DNA of 64,000 nt, from assembly GCF_006968745.1 (NCBI RefSeq), contig NZ_CP030118.1, positions 3,732,674-3,796,673 of the forward strand, written 5' to 3'. Positions 25,814-35,957 of the stretch are shown in pieces (the stretch's first letter is position 1; each line of letters starts with the position of its first letter). Below the pieces are notes generated by a model. The model made no database searches and had not been told where the DNA came from. It saw only the letters and a program-made list of their open reading frames with translations. The DNA is from Brasilonema sennae CENA114 (GTDB lineage Bacteria > Cyanobacteriota > Cyanobacteriia > Cyanobacteriales > Nostocaceae). Both the position numbers and the translations under genes were made by a program.

Positions 25814-27520
25814 ATGCTCAAAGACGCTCGTTTAATCTGTGCAGACCAAGTTATTGAAACTGAAGTTTGTATTGTTGGTGCAGGCGCAGCTGGAATCACG
25901 CTAGCCCGTGAATTTATTGGATATAAAACAAAAGTTTGCCTTGTGGAGAGTGGCGGACTTGAGTTTGATCCACAAACTCAAGCGCTTGCTGAAGCATCAA
26001 CTGTTGGAGATCCCTTTTTGCCACTCAAAGACATCCGACATCGAATGTTCGGGGGCAATTCAAATCTTTGGTCGATTAAGATTGGTAAAGGGCAAAAGGG
26101 TGTGCGGTATGCCCCTTTGGACGAAATTGATTTTGAGAAGCGAGACGGGCTACCTTACAGCGGTTGGCCAATTGAGCGATCGCACTTGGAACCCTATTAC
26201 AAACGTGCCCAGTCAGTTTGTCAAGCAGGTCCATTTGCTTATGATCCTGACACATGGGAAAACGAACAAGCGAAGCGGTTACCGGTAAATGAGCAGCAAA
26301 TGCTTAGTGCAGTGTTCCACTTTGGACGTGGCAATGTATTCAGCCAGGAGTATCGCGACGAACTTATTAAAGCTGATAACATTACTGTTTTGCTCAACCT
26401 GAATGCAGTTGAGATTGAAACCAATGAGTCTGTGAGAACGGCAACTCGTCTGCGGGTTGCTTCTTTGCAGGGGAATCAGTTTTGGATCGCTGCCAAGGTG
26501 TTTATACTCGCCCAAGGTGGGCTAGAAAATCCGCGTACACTGTTGATGTCCAATCGTCAGCAAATGGCTGGTTTGGGTAACCAACACGATGTAGTCGGCA
26601 GATATTTTATGGATCATCCCTTAGTCCAAGGTGGCGATTTTATCCCTGCTGACGCTAACTTATTTAATAAAATGTCTCTGTACGATCTACGTCGTGTGAA
26701 CGATGTTCCAGTGTTGGGCTATTTCAAACTCCCCCAAGAGCTTATGCGGCGTGAGCAATTAGTCAATATTAGCACTGTTCTGTTCCCACGACCGAGTAAG
26801 CGACAACTCAAGGCAATTGAGTCATTCAAAGCAATGGCCCAAGCGCTTGTTCATCGGAAATTTTCACAGCTTTCCACCAAAGAGTTTGTCAACATCATTG
26901 GTGGTATTGATTACGTGATGCTTGCCAGTTACTTGGCTGCTACTAAAAATCAGTCCTTGCTGCATGGATTCCACAGAGGCGGATGGTCAGAATTGCCAAA
27001 CAACCAAAAAAGGTTTAAGGTTTTCGAGGTGATTCATCAAGTGGAACAATTGCCCAATCCTGCTAATCGAGTTGTGTTGAGCAAAGAACGAGATCCACTC
27101 GGCTGTCAAAAGCTAGAACTTCACTGGCGGTGGGATACTGACAATGCCCTCAACATTCAGCGTTCTCAAAAAATCGTAGCTCAAGAATTTGCTAGTTCGG
27201 GGTTAGGTGAATATAGAATCGAATACAAAGAAGGTCTTCCCAAACTTGGTATACCTTCTGGTACTGCCCATCATATGGGCACAACCCGAATGCATATTGA
27301 CCCGAAACAGGGAGTCGTTGATGAAAATTGCCAAGTTCATGGCATTTCTAACTTATTTATAGCAGGTAGCTCCGTTTTTCCTACAGGAGGATATGCTAAC
27401 CCTACTTTGACAATTGTTGCACTTTCAATTCGCTTGGCAGATTGGATTAAGAAGTCAACAGAATTAGTCGGGACTACTAATTTAGGAAGTGGTCTTCGCA
27501 CAATGGAAAAGTCAAAATAG
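25814..27520 (+). CDS. GMC-family FAD oxidoreductase
   Basis: 568 residues from the ATG at 25814. CIVGAGAAGITLAREF is the N-terminal dinucleotide-binding GxGxxG, and the C-terminus has the family's HH pair and FAD motif, SGTAHHMGTTRM and GSSVFPTGGYANPTLTIVAL. GMC enzymes oxidise alcohols or sugars with FAD. The subgroup with SGTAHHMGTTRM includes bacterial dehydrogenases of sugars and sterol-like alcohols; substrate unknown. The alternative longer start at 25721 lacks homology. The next gene, a proline-catabolic enzyme, begins 56 bases downstream, so they may be cotranscribed. Confidence 0.9.
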   Translation: MLKDARLICADQVIETEVCIVGAGAAGITLAREFIGYKTKVCLVESGGLEFDPQTQALAEASTVGDPFLPLKDIRHRMFGGNSNLWSIKIGKGQKGVRYAPLDEIDFEKRDGLPYSGWPIERSHLEPYYKRAQSVCQAGPFAYDPDTWENEQAKRLPVNEQQMLSAVFHFGRGNVFSQEYRDELIKADNITVLLNLNAVEIETNESVRTATRLRVASLQGNQFWIAAKVFILAQGGLENPRTLLMSNRQQMAGLGNQHDVVGRYFMDHPLVQGGDFIPADANLFNKMSLYDLRRVNDVPVLGYFKLPQELMRREQLVNISTVLFPRPSKRQLKAIESFKAMAQALVHRKFSQLSTKEFVNIIGGIDYVMLASYLAATKNQSLLHGFHRGGWSELPNNQKRFKVFEVIHQVEQLPNPANRVVLSKERDPLGCQKLELHWRWDTDNALNIQRSQKIVAQEFASSGLGEYRIEYKEGLPKLGIPSGTAHHMGTTRMHIDPKQGVVDENCQVHGISNLFIAGSSVFPTGGYANPTLTIVALSIRLADWIKKSTELVGTTNLGSGLRTMEKSK

Positions 27521-27576
27521 AAGATAGAGGCTGTATACAATTAAGCCTTGTCTTTCAAATACGGAGTTTGTTATCA

Positions 27577-30561
27577 GTGGTATTACAAGTACAAACAAGC
27601 ACCTACGAAGCCAAAACCCAAGAAATCGCTAAACAGCTTCTAGCCGCAACACAAGAAAATCGTTCATTCTTTGGTGCACTGCGAGATCAGATGCGCTGGG
27701 ACGATAAGTTGTTAGCTTGGGCGATGAGCAATCCTGGGTTACGGGTGCAACTGTTTCGCTTTATTGATACTCTTCCTGCTTTACGTAGTAAACCAGAAAT
27801 TGCAGCGCATTTACAAGAATATCTGGCTGATGAATCAGTGGAATTACCTACAGCTCTGAAGGGAATGCTGGGTTTTGCTAATCCTGATTCTATGCCTGGA
27901 CAAGTCGCAGCAACAACTGTTTCCACAGGCGTAGAAACATTAGCTCATAAATACATTTCTGGGGAAAACATTAAACAGGCGCTGAAAACAATTGAGCGAC
28001 TGCGTAAGGAAAAAATGGCTTTCACTGTAGACTTATTGGGTGAGGCTGTGATTACCGAAGCAGAAGCTCAGTCTTATTTGGAACGCTATCTAGATTTGAT
28101 GCAACAATTGGTGGAAGCATCGAAGAGTTGGACGCCAGTTGGGTTGATTGACGAAGCTGATGGACAAAGTTTGCCAAAAGTCCAAGTTTCTGTGAAGTTA
28201 ACGGCGTTTTATTCGCAGTTTGACCCGTTGGATGCTAAAGGTAGTGAAGAACGGGTGAGCGATCGCATCCGCACTCTGTTACGTCGTGCCAAGGAACTTG
28301 GTGCTTCTGTTCATTTTGACATAGAACAGTATGCATACAAAGACCTGACTTTCAGCATTTTGAAAAAACTTTTAATAGAAGAAGAGTTTCGCTCTCGTAC
28401 AGATCTTGGTGTGACAATCCAAGCATATCTACGCGACAGTGAACAAGATACACAAAACTTAATTAATTGGGCGAAACAGCGTGGTTATCCGCTGACAATT
28501 CGTTTGGTGAAAGGTGCGTATTGGGATCAAGAAACTATAAAAGCAGAGCAGAAGCATTGGCAACAGCCAGTTTATAACGATAAAGCCGCAACAGATGCAA
28601 ATTTTGAAAGAATAACTGAATTATTGCTTGAAAATCATCAATATGTGTATGCTGCGATTGGTAGCCATAATGTGCGATCGCAAGCTCATGCTATAGCAAC
28701 AGCACAAAGCTTAAATGTCCCTCGCCGTTGCTTTGAGATGCAAGTTCTCTACGGTATGGGGGATAAACTAGCAAAAGCGTTAGTTGATAAAGGTTACCGA
28801 GTTCGAGTTTACTGTCCTTATGGCGAACTGCTTCCAGGAATGGCGTATCTCATTCGTCGCTTGCTGGAAAATACTGCGAATAGTTCCTTTTTGCGGCAAA
28901 ATATGGAGAATCGTCCCGTTGAGGAATTATTAGCACCGCCTGTTGTCGGACAAGTAGACAACCAAACAACCAGACAAGCGGAAAATCCTTCATCCTTCGT
29001 TGGTGCGCCTGATACAGATTATGCTGAGGAGGAGCAGAGGAATGAGGCGAATCTTGCTTTGCAAAATGTTCGTCAGCAATTAGGAAGAACTTATCTGCCT
29101 TTAATTAACGGTGAGTATGTTCAGACACAACAAGTTGTCGATTCTGTCAACCCCTCGAATTTTAGTGAGGTGGTTGGTAAGATAGGACTTCTGAGTGTTG
29201 AACAAGCCGAACAAGCGATGCAAGCTGCAAAGGCTGCGTTTCCTGCTTGGCGTAAAACACCTGTAAAAGAACGCGCTGGGATATTACGAAAAGCGGCTGA
29301 TTTGATGGAACAACGCCGTGCGGAACTTTCGGTTTGGATAGTTTTGGAAGTTGGGAAGCCAGTACGGGAGGCAGATGGTGAGGTTTCGGAAGCGATAGAC
29401 TTTTGTCGTTACTACGCTTCGGAGATGGAACGCTTGGATCAGGGTTTCAATTATGACGTTGCTGGTGAAACGAATCGTTATATTTACCAGCCTAGGGGAA
29501 TTGCTGTCGTGATTTCTCCTTGGAATTTCCCTCTGGCGATCGCAACAGGAATGACGGTTGCAGCCTTGGTTACAGGAAATTGTACTTTGCTCAAACCAGC
29601 GGAAACATCTTCTGTGATTGCGGCGAAGCTGACGGAAGTTTTGGTAGATGCTGGATTTCCTAAAGGTGTTTTTCAATACGTGCCTGGCAAGGGTTCACAA
29701 GTTGGTGCTTATCTGGTGAATCATGCGTACACTCATGTAATTGCTTTTACTGGTTCACAAGAGGTAGGCTGTCGGATTTATGCAGATGCAGCAATCCTTA
29801 AACCTGGTCAAAAGCATATGAAACGCGTGATTGCTGAGATGGGCGGGAAGAATGCCATCATTGTGGATGAAAGTGCTGATTTAGACTCTGCTGTTGTTGG
29901 GGTCGTGCAATCGGCATTTGGTTACAGTGGACAAAAATGTTCTGCTTGTTCACGGGTGATAGTGTTGGAACCGGTATATGATACCTTTGTGCAGCGATTT
30001 GTGGAAGCGACGAAATCGCTCAATATTGGGGAGACGGAGTTACCAAGTACGCAAGTTGGGCCAGTGATTGATGCAAATGCACGCGATCGCATTCGTGAGT
30101 ATATCGAAAAAGGTAAGGCAGAAGCAAAAGTCGCTTTGGAAATGCCAGCACCGGATAATGGGTATTTTATCGGTCCTGTTATCTTTAAGGATGTACCAGC
30201 AAATGGGGTTATAGCCCAAGAAGAAATTTTTGGTCCCGTTGTGGCGGTGATTAAGGTGAAGAATTTCAAAGAGGCGCTGGAAGTTGCTAACGGAACTAAC
30301 TACGCTTTGACTGGAGGACTTTATTCTAGAACTCCTTCGCACATTGAGAAGGCGCAGGATGAGTTTGAAGTCGGAAATTTGTATATTAACCGCAACATTA
30401 CGGGTGCGATCGTTGCACGACAGCCGTTTGGTGGTTTCAAGCTTTCTGGTGTTGGTTCTAAAGCTGGGGGACCAGATTACCTGCTACAATTCACAGAACC
30501 GCGTACGGTGACGGAAAATATTCAGCGTCAAGGTTTTGCGCCAATTGAGGGAGCGGAGTAA
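27577..30561 (+). CDS. putA: bifunctional proline dehydrogenase / L-glutamate gamma-semialdehyde dehydrogenase
   Basis: 994 residues from the GTG at 27577, chosen because GGAG lies ten bases upstream; a TTG at 27568 is too close to it. An N-terminal helical region leads to the PRODH barrel (residues about 120-450, SVKLTAFYSQFDPLD, GARLVKGAYWDQE-like LVKGAYWDQE, RRLLENTANSSF). The aldehyde dehydrogenase domain has catalytic Cys in SGQKCSACSRV and WNFPLAI, MGGKNAIIVDE. It oxidises proline to glutamate in two steps. No N-terminal ribbon-helix-helix DNA-binding domain is present, so it is not a self-regulating PutA. Confidence 0.94.
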   Translation: MVLQVQTSTYEAKTQEIAKQLLAATQENRSFFGALRDQMRWDDKLLAWAMSNPGLRVQLFRFIDTLPALRSKPEIAAHLQEYLADESVELPTALKGMLGFANPDSMPGQVAATTVSTGVETLAHKYISGENIKQALKTIERLRKEKMAFTVDLLGEAVITEAEAQSYLERYLDLMQQLVEASKSWTPVGLIDEADGQSLPKVQVSVKLTAFYSQFDPLDAKGSEERVSDRIRTLLRRAKELGASVHFDIEQYAYKDLTFSILKKLLIEEEFRSRTDLGVTIQAYLRDSEQDTQNLINWAKQRGYPLTIRLVKGAYWDQETIKAEQKHWQQPVYNDKAATDANFERITELLLENHQYVYAAIGSHNVRSQAHAIATAQSLNVPRRCFEMQVLYGMGDKLAKALVDKGYRVRVYCPYGELLPGMAYLIRRLLENTANSSFLRQNMENRPVEELLAPPVVGQVDNQTTRQAENPSSFVGAPDTDYAEEEQRNEANLALQNVRQQLGRTYLPLINGEYVQTQQVVDSVNPSNFSEVVGKIGLLSVEQAEQAMQAAKAAFPAWRKTPVKERAGILRKAADLMEQRRAELSVWIVLEVGKPVREADGEVSEAIDFCRYYASEMERLDQGFNYDVAGETNRYIYQPRGIAVVISPWNFPLAIATGMTVAALVTGNCTLLKPAETSSVIAAKLTEVLVDAGFPKGVFQYVPGKGSQVGAYLVNHAYTHVIAFTGSQEVGCRIYADAAILKPGQKHMKRVIAEMGGKNAIIVDESADLDSAVVGVVQSAFGYSGQKCSACSRVIVLEPVYDTFVQRFVEATKSLNIGETELPSTQVGPVIDANARDRIREYIEKGKAEAKVALEMPAPDNGYFIGPVIFKDVPANGVIAQEEIFGPVVAVIKVKNFKEALEVANGTNYALTGGLYSRTPSHIEKAQDEFEVGNLYINRNITGAIVARQPFGGFKLSGVGSKAGGPDYLLQFTEPRTVTENIQRQGFAPIEGAE

Positions 30562-30648
30562 TAATTCAAAATTCATGGTTGCTGAGCGTAGTCGAAGCAA
30601 AATTCAAAGTTCAAAATTAAAGACAACAGAACCAGAGTAAGTTAGTAG

Positions 30649-30668
30649 GGTGGGCAGCGTTGCCCACC
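30649..30668 (+). terminator. Rho-independent terminator after putA
   Basis: GGTGGGCAGCGTTGCCCACC forms an 8-bp GC-rich stem with a tetraloop and is followed by TTATTTTATT. It lies 88 bases after the putA stop. Confidence 0.8.
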
Positions 30669-30679
30669 TTATTTTATTA

Positions 30680-30735
30680 TCGAACCGCGTTAGCGCAGCG
30701 TGCGCGAAGCGCTTAGACGCAAAGAGCGCGAAGGA
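30680..30735. repeat. copy of the GCGTTAGCGCAGCGTGC dispersed repeat
   Basis: CGCGTTAGCGCAGCGTGCGCGAAGCGCTTAGACG has overlapping palindromes and matches the copies at about 43092 and 43134. It abuts the ribosome-binding site of the next gene. Confidence 0.6.
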
Positions 30736-30741
30736 ATTTCA

Positions 30742-31182
30742 ATGAAGGATGTCATTGTTAGAGTTGCTGATTGGTATCAGGAGTTTTCAGCAATTCAAGC
30801 AATCAGGAAGTCTGTTTTTCAGGAAGAACAAGGTCTAGATCCTGATTTAGATTTTGATGGACAAGATGAAACTTCTCAGCAGTTGATTGCTTCTTTAAAT
30901 GGAGAGTATGTGGGAACTGCGAGGGTGAGATATTTGGATGACAAGACTGCGAAGATTGAAAGGCTTGCTGTTTTACCCGTAGGTAGAGGGTATGGTATTG
31001 GCAAGAAAATTATGGAAAAGGCAATGGAAGTTATAGCGAGTAAGAATATTCCAGAAGTTGTCATTCATGCACAGGAGTATATTAAGGGTTTGCATCAACA
31101 GTTGGGTTTTCAGGAAGAGGGGGAGGTTTTTGAAGAGGCTGGCATTCGTCATGTGACAATGAGGAAGAAATTAAATCAGTGA
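30742..31182 (+). CDS. GNAT N-acetyltransferase
   Basis: 146 residues from the ATG at 30742, with AAGGA six bases upstream; the longer frame from 30700 runs through repeat DNA. The acetyl-CoA binding motif is ERLAVLPVGRGYGIGKKIMEKAMEV, and VFQEEQGLDPDLDFDGQDETS matches the ElaA/YjcF-like subgroup. It transfers acetyl from acetyl-CoA to an unknown amine. It is separated from putA by a terminator and is probably its own unit. Confidence 0.88.
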   Translation: MKDVIVRVADWYQEFSAIQAIRKSVFQEEQGLDPDLDFDGQDETSQQLIASLNGEYVGTARVRYLDDKTAKIERLAVLPVGRGYGIGKKIMEKAMEVIASKNIPEVVIHAQEYIKGLHQQLGFQEEGEVFEEAGIRHVTMRKKLNQ

Positions 31183-31299
31183 ACAGTGGTAACTGATAAC
31201 TGATAACTGATTGAGGTAGGTGGCTTGCAGTAGTTCTTAAGCGCAAATACGAACCTATGATGTCAAATCTGGTTAGTCACTTACTGCATCTATACCTCA

Positions 31300-31360
31300 A
31301 CCTTGCACTCTCCTCCCCTCTCCTTTATAAGGAGAGGGGTAGGGGTGAGGTTGAAGCGAT
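31300..31360. repeat. palindromic CTCTCCTT-ATAAGGAGAG repeat
   Basis: ACCTCAACC...CCCCTCTCCTTTATAAGGAGAGGGG...GGTGAGGTT is an almost complete inverted repeat of about 55 bases. It is a variant of the element families at 37635 and 44548. Confidence 0.6.
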
Positions 31361-31378
31361 GAGCACTTGTCCAATATT

Positions 31379-33943
31379 ATGAGCAATTACAAAAGTAAGC
31401 AGAATAAATATAAAAACTTACTCATACTCGGGATAATTTGGTTATTGGGGGCGTTGTGCGATCGCATTTGGTTTGCTTTGGATCGTTCTGTCCCTGCTTG
31501 GGATCAAGCAGACTATTTAACTGGTAGTTTAAATTATTGGCACGCGTTACAAAATCCCCAATGGTTTAACCAGGAGTGGTGGCAAAGTTTTTGGCTGTTG
31601 TCTTCCAAAATACCGCCTTTAACTTACATCGTTACAGCTATTGTTCAGAATATCTTTGGCATCGGACCAGATCAAGCAACTCTGATGATGCTGTTCTTTA
31701 GTGCAATTTTATTAACTTCAGTCTATGGTTTGGGCACTGTGCTATTTAGCGAGACTGTAGGTTTATGGGCTGCTGCACTATGCCAAATTTTACCTGCTCT
31801 TTATCTGCTGCGTTTAGAATTTTTGCTAGATTATCCGCTTGCAGCAGTTGTGACTTTGAGTTTCTTTTGCCTGAGTGTTTGGCGAATGACAGTGGACAAG
31901 GGGGTATTTGCTTCTTTTTCTTTCCCAACTTCCCCAACTCCCCCAACTCAATGGTTCTGGGCTGCAGCCTTCGGCTTAACTTTGGGGCTGGCGTTGATGG
32001 TGAAGCAGACGGCGTTGTTTTTTTTGTTGACGCCGATAGTCTGGGTTGGAGTGGGTGCACTACGTCATCGGCGCTGGGGACGCTTATTACAACTACTGGG
32101 TAGTTTGTGTTTTTCGGTGTTAGTTTTTGGTCCTTGGTATCGTACCAATTGGCTTATCATCCTCACTTCTGGTAAGCGGGCGACAATTGATTCTGCTATT
32201 GCTGAACGTCAGCCTGGTCTTGATAAGCTGGAATCTTGGATGTACTATTGGAATCAGTTACCTTACCAAGTTTCATTACCTTTGTTATTTGTACCTCTGG
32301 TAAGTTTACTTATATGGTGGGGGCGTTCAAAATTTGCGTCTGAAAATCCAAAACTTGAAACTATACCTTCAAGCAAACCAAACCAGCAAAACTCATCACT
32401 GATATGGTTACTTGTGTTTTGCATTGGCGGATATTTTCTTTCATGTTTGAATGTGAACAAGCATGAACGTTATGTCTTGCCTTATTTACCAGCGGTGACG
32501 GTGCTTTTAGCTTATGGGTTGACGCGTTGGCGCAGTCTGTTCGGACAGCGTGTCCGTTGGGGTACTTTTGGTTTAGCTATTATACTAATGTTGCTCAACC
32601 TGTTTTCGGTGGGAGGTGTTGTTGGTGGTTGGATGACACAAGTTTTGAGTCCCAACTCTGAGCATTATCCTTACATGAAAGCAGAGTTTCCTCATCAACA
32701 GGTTATTGGCCAAATTATCCAAACAGAACCGTATTTGCGTTCTACTCTAGGAGTACTACCATCAACTGGAGAAGTTAACCAACACAATTTCAATTACTAC
32801 GGGGCGCTACAAAACTTTCAAGTTTACGGACGTCAGGTGGGAATCAGGAAAAAGTTTGTCGAACAAGATGCGCGATCGTTGTCATGGTTCGTGACGAAAA
32901 CAGGTAATCAAGGACCGGTCAAAGAAGCTCAAGCTCTTATGGTAAAGACTGTTGAGCAAGGCGGGAATTTTCAACTCAATAAGTCTTGGAATTTGCCTGA
33001 TAACAGTCAACTCATGCTTTATCATCAACAAACGCCAACACTAAAAGTCAGACAAACTTCTCAACAAAACTCACAAGCCAAAATTGCCCTATCACAAGTC
33101 ATAGTACCAGAAAAAGCTCCCCCAGGAGTACCAATACCTGTAAGCTATGAGTGGTCTGGTTCTTGGGATGAACTACAACACGGGTTAGTCCTGCTGACTT
33201 GGCGTAAAAATGGTCAGATCATACCTAACACTGATAGTTGGATACACGATCATGGTATCGCGATGGGAGCTATGCATCCTGGTGCCAAAAAACCTGAAAG
33301 AACATTTCAAGTGATTGAAAAGATGGCAATGTTGCCTCCTTCTACCCTAGCACCCGGAACTTATACCCTAGACGCGATTTATCTCAACAGACTATCAGGA
33401 GAAAGTTATCCCCTTTCAGTGCCAAAAGTCACACTACAAATTGACCCTCAAGCCCCTGCCATACAAGCACCAGAACTTGATTTAGTAACGCAGTTAGAGA
33501 GTTTAGGCGCTCAATTACCCAAAGGTACTGAAGCTGTGACTCAAGTATTTGATGAAGTAGGACGTATTAATCAATACGATCCAATTCAGGATTATCTGGT
33601 ACAAGCAAGACTGACTTTAGAATATCGATTGCAACATTTTACTCAAAACCGAGATTGGGCATACGCTTTGGCTTTAGCAAACGTGTTGCAGCGGCGGGTG
33701 GATGGTGCGATCGCATCTCTAAAACAAGTCACTGACTTAGATCCAGAAAATCCTTACGCTCACGCTTATCTAGCATTTGTTCAATTATATAATTGGCAGC
33801 CACGAACAGCCGAAAAGTCTTTAGAACCGAGTTTAGCTAAATATCCCAATTTACCAGAATTCAGAGTTCTTTCAGGAGTTGCTGCCCTTATGCAAGGCAA
33901 TTTCGTGAAAGCATGGAAAGACTTGTCAACATTGAGAAAGTAA
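31379..33943 (+). CDS. membrane glycosyltransferase (GT-C, ArnT/PMT-like) with C-terminal TPRs
   Basis: 854 residues from the ATG at 31379. About ten membrane helices fill the first 430 residues; DRSVPAWDQADYLTGS in the first loop carries the acidic residues typical of GT-C (family 39/83-like) lipid-linked sugar transferases. A soluble domain of about 250 residues follows, and the C-terminus has TPR-like helices (ALANVLQRRVDGAIASLKQVTDLDPENPYAHAYLAFVQLYNW). It probably moves a sugar from a polyprenyl carrier at the outer face of the membrane; acceptor unknown. No pathway partner is adjacent. Confidence 0.8.
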   Translation: MSNYKSKQNKYKNLLILGIIWLLGALCDRIWFALDRSVPAWDQADYLTGSLNYWHALQNPQWFNQEWWQSFWLLSSKIPPLTYIVTAIVQNIFGIGPDQATLMMLFFSAILLTSVYGLGTVLFSETVGLWAAALCQILPALYLLRLEFLLDYPLAAVVTLSFFCLSVWRMTVDKGVFASFSFPTSPTPPTQWFWAAAFGLTLGLALMVKQTALFFLLTPIVWVGVGALRHRRWGRLLQLLGSLCFSVLVFGPWYRTNWLIILTSGKRATIDSAIAERQPGLDKLESWMYYWNQLPYQVSLPLLFVPLVSLLIWWGRSKFASENPKLETIPSSKPNQQNSSLIWLLVFCIGGYFLSCLNVNKHERYVLPYLPAVTVLLAYGLTRWRSLFGQRVRWGTFGLAIILMLLNLFSVGGVVGGWMTQVLSPNSEHYPYMKAEFPHQQVIGQIIQTEPYLRSTLGVLPSTGEVNQHNFNYYGALQNFQVYGRQVGIRKKFVEQDARSLSWFVTKTGNQGPVKEAQALMVKTVEQGGNFQLNKSWNLPDNSQLMLYHQQTPTLKVRQTSQQNSQAKIALSQVIVPEKAPPGVPIPVSYEWSGSWDELQHGLVLLTWRKNGQIIPNTDSWIHDHGIAMGAMHPGAKKPERTFQVIEKMAMLPPSTLAPGTYTLDAIYLNRLSGESYPLSVPKVTLQIDPQAPAIQAPELDLVTQLESLGAQLPKGTEAVTQVFDEVGRINQYDPIQDYLVQARLTLEYRLQHFTQNRDWAYALALANVLQRRVDGAIASLKQVTDLDPENPYAHAYLAFVQLYNWQPRTAEKSLEPSLAKYPNLPEFRVLSGVAALMQGNFVKAWKDLSTLRK

Positions 33944-34117
33944 AGGAAGCAAGGTTATGAAAACCTATTGGCACAGGTGTCAATTGATTTGACTATACCA
34001 GTAGCTTGAAAAAGCAAGGGAGCAGGAGAGATAAGAAAATTTTTCATATTAAGTTTAGCTGACTCCCTTACTCTCTCACTCCTTGTCTCAAACGCAGTTT
34101 GCTTACACAGGAATTTG

Positions 34118-35326
34118 TTACAATCTTTCCTTCGTCTGATTATCTTTTTTTTCTTGTGTATTCGTGTCGTTTGTGTTCTTCGTATCCTTTGTGTCTTTGG
34201 GATTCGTTGAATTCGGTGCGTTTTGGGCGGGAGTTAAATTCGGTGCTTTTTGGGCGGGAAGAGAGTTATTAGTTTCGACAACCGCAACCGCTGACATTCC
34301 AGGAGTCATCCGAGATTCATAACCTTGAAGACTCTTAGGCTCAAAGACTATCTTGACTGGAACTCGTTGCACATCCTGAGGAAGGTTGGAATAACCCGTG
34401 GCATTTTCTTGTGGGGGAAGGGCAACCTTGCCAAAAGAAGTGGGGGACATACTATCCACTTTCCCGCTAAACGTGCGATTAGGGAAGGCAGGGATTGTAA
34501 TTGTCACATTTTGCCCAGGTTGGATTTTTTCTAACTGAGTTTCTTTAAAGTTGGCAATAATCCAAGGATTTGGCTGCACTAATGTGATAAGAGTTTGTCC
34601 TGGTTGTACCTGCTGCCCTACAGAAACGCTTTTATTACCAACTTTTCCAGGAACTAGCGCTGTAATATCGGTGTAGGACAGTTGAAGTTCCGCTTTTCTG
34701 AGATCTGCCTGCTTTTGGGCAACAGCAGCTAGCGCTATTTTATACTGTTGCTGATGTATCTCTCTTTGCTGAGCATTAGTTGCAACCTGTTTTGCTTGGT
34801 TATTGTTTGCTGGATCTGAGTTAGATGCGGAAGCACTAACAATATCTCTATTCAGCCTTTCTCGTGCCAACTCTGCTTGCTGCTTGGCTAGTTCTAGAGA
34901 TGCTTTTGCTTGTGTTAGAGATACTAGGTAGTCCCGTTTATCGATCTTCATTAATACATCATTCGCAGACACCACTTGGTTATCATTAACTGTAACTTCG
35001 GTGACTATTCCTGATACGCGGGAAGTGATAGGGGAAACATTTGCGGTGACATAGGCGTTATCAGTTTCCTGATACTTTCTTGCGTACTGCTGGTTATACT
35101 GCCATGTTCGGAATGCGTAAATTCCGGCAGCGATCGCCCCTCCGGCTAACAACACAGCTAATATCACTTTTGGTAGCGCATTGCGTTTTGATCGCGGTAC
35201 AGGTTTTTGAATTTCGCTTTCAGAGTTTGTAGTAGTGATAGCTGTCACCTTTTCCTCTGAAACTGGTTTTTGTCCCTCTAATCCTGTAACCCTGTGTGTT
35301 TGTGGTGAAGAATTTCGGTGTTCCAT
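34118..35326 (-). CDS. HlyD/EmrA-family membrane fusion protein
   Basis: 402 residues. A single membrane helix lies at residues about 52-70. ETDNAYVTANVSPITSRVSGIV is the EmrA-type start, followed by half-lipoyl motifs, an alpha-helical hairpin (residues about 130-205) and a beta-barrel (GNKSVSVGQQVQPGQTLITLVQ). It bridges an inner-membrane pump and an outer channel. The last 40 residues are low-complexity and repetitive (NAPNSTNPKDTKDTKNTNDTN), not part of the family. No transporter gene is adjacent, so its partner lies elsewhere. Confidence 0.88.
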   Translation of the reverse strand: MEHRNSSPQTHRVTGLEGQKPVSEEKVTAITTTNSESEIQKPVPRSKRNALPKVILAVLLAGGAIAAGIYAFRTWQYNQQYARKYQETDNAYVTANVSPITSRVSGIVTEVTVNDNQVVSANDVLMKIDKRDYLVSLTQAKASLELAKQQAELARERLNRDIVSASASNSDPANNNQAKQVATNAQQREIHQQQYKIALAAVAQKQADLRKAELQLSYTDITALVPGKVGNKSVSVGQQVQPGQTLITLVQPNPWIIANFKETQLEKIQPGQNVTITIPAFPNRTFSGKVDSMSPTSFGKVALPPQENATGYSNLPQDVQRVPVKIVFEPKSLQGYESRMTPGMSAVAVVETNNSLPAQKAPNLTPAQNAPNSTNPKDTKDTKNTNDTNTQEKKDNQTKERL

Positions 35327-35957
35327 CAGCGACCTTCATTATTACAAATTATAAATAGTCTTACTTTGCGCACGGTAGTGATAGATTTATTTGTTAGTCG
35401 TTTTGATTGATGCTCTTATTGTATAAACTGTTCCCCGAACCCTTACACATGCAGAGCTATGAGGAATTTAACAATTCCAATACACCCCTGTTAACTTACA
35501 GGCTATTTCAACTTAATCAAGTGCACGTCGTGTGTTTTACCTTCTGTTTGCCAACGGGAGGGAACCCTATAGGGTGGGTAGGGTAGTGTACTTGACGCTT
35601 GTTGAAAAGCGCTGTATCAACTCAAATATTCCATCAATTCCATCAGTATAATTCTATTAGAATAATACCACTCCGGTTAGTTTTGATAGTCGTGAGCACC
35701 CGTTGGCTTGGAAAGTTGATTCTAAATACTGAATGCTTCTTTAAAATATAACCTTATTTTTCCAGCAACCTCTAGGCATTGACCTAGAGAAAGATTCCAC
35801 AGTTGTATAATTTTGCAAAAATTGAAGTATAGCAGTCGCCAGGTAGATTAGGACACGAACTAATGAGAAAACACCGTCACCAAGAGACTTTCAAGTCTGT
35901 TAAGCGTTCGGGTGTTCCCTGTTCCCTGCTATATAACAGCTGTCGTGGAGGTGGTGA
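35327..35957. other. intergenic region between divergent genes
   Basis: About 630 bases. I looked for a cobalamin riboswitch ahead of the BtuF-like gene and did not see its conserved boxes. A GC-richer segment near 35550-35600 (GGGAACCCTATAGGGTGGGTAGGG) is palindromic repeat debris. Short direct repeats occur near 35630-35660. Otherwise AT-rich with no recognised gene. Confidence 0.4.

Noticed and set aside
35700..35957. Possible cobalamin riboswitch before the BtuF-like gene
   Set aside because: The conserved boxes of the B12 riboswitch were not found on either strand.
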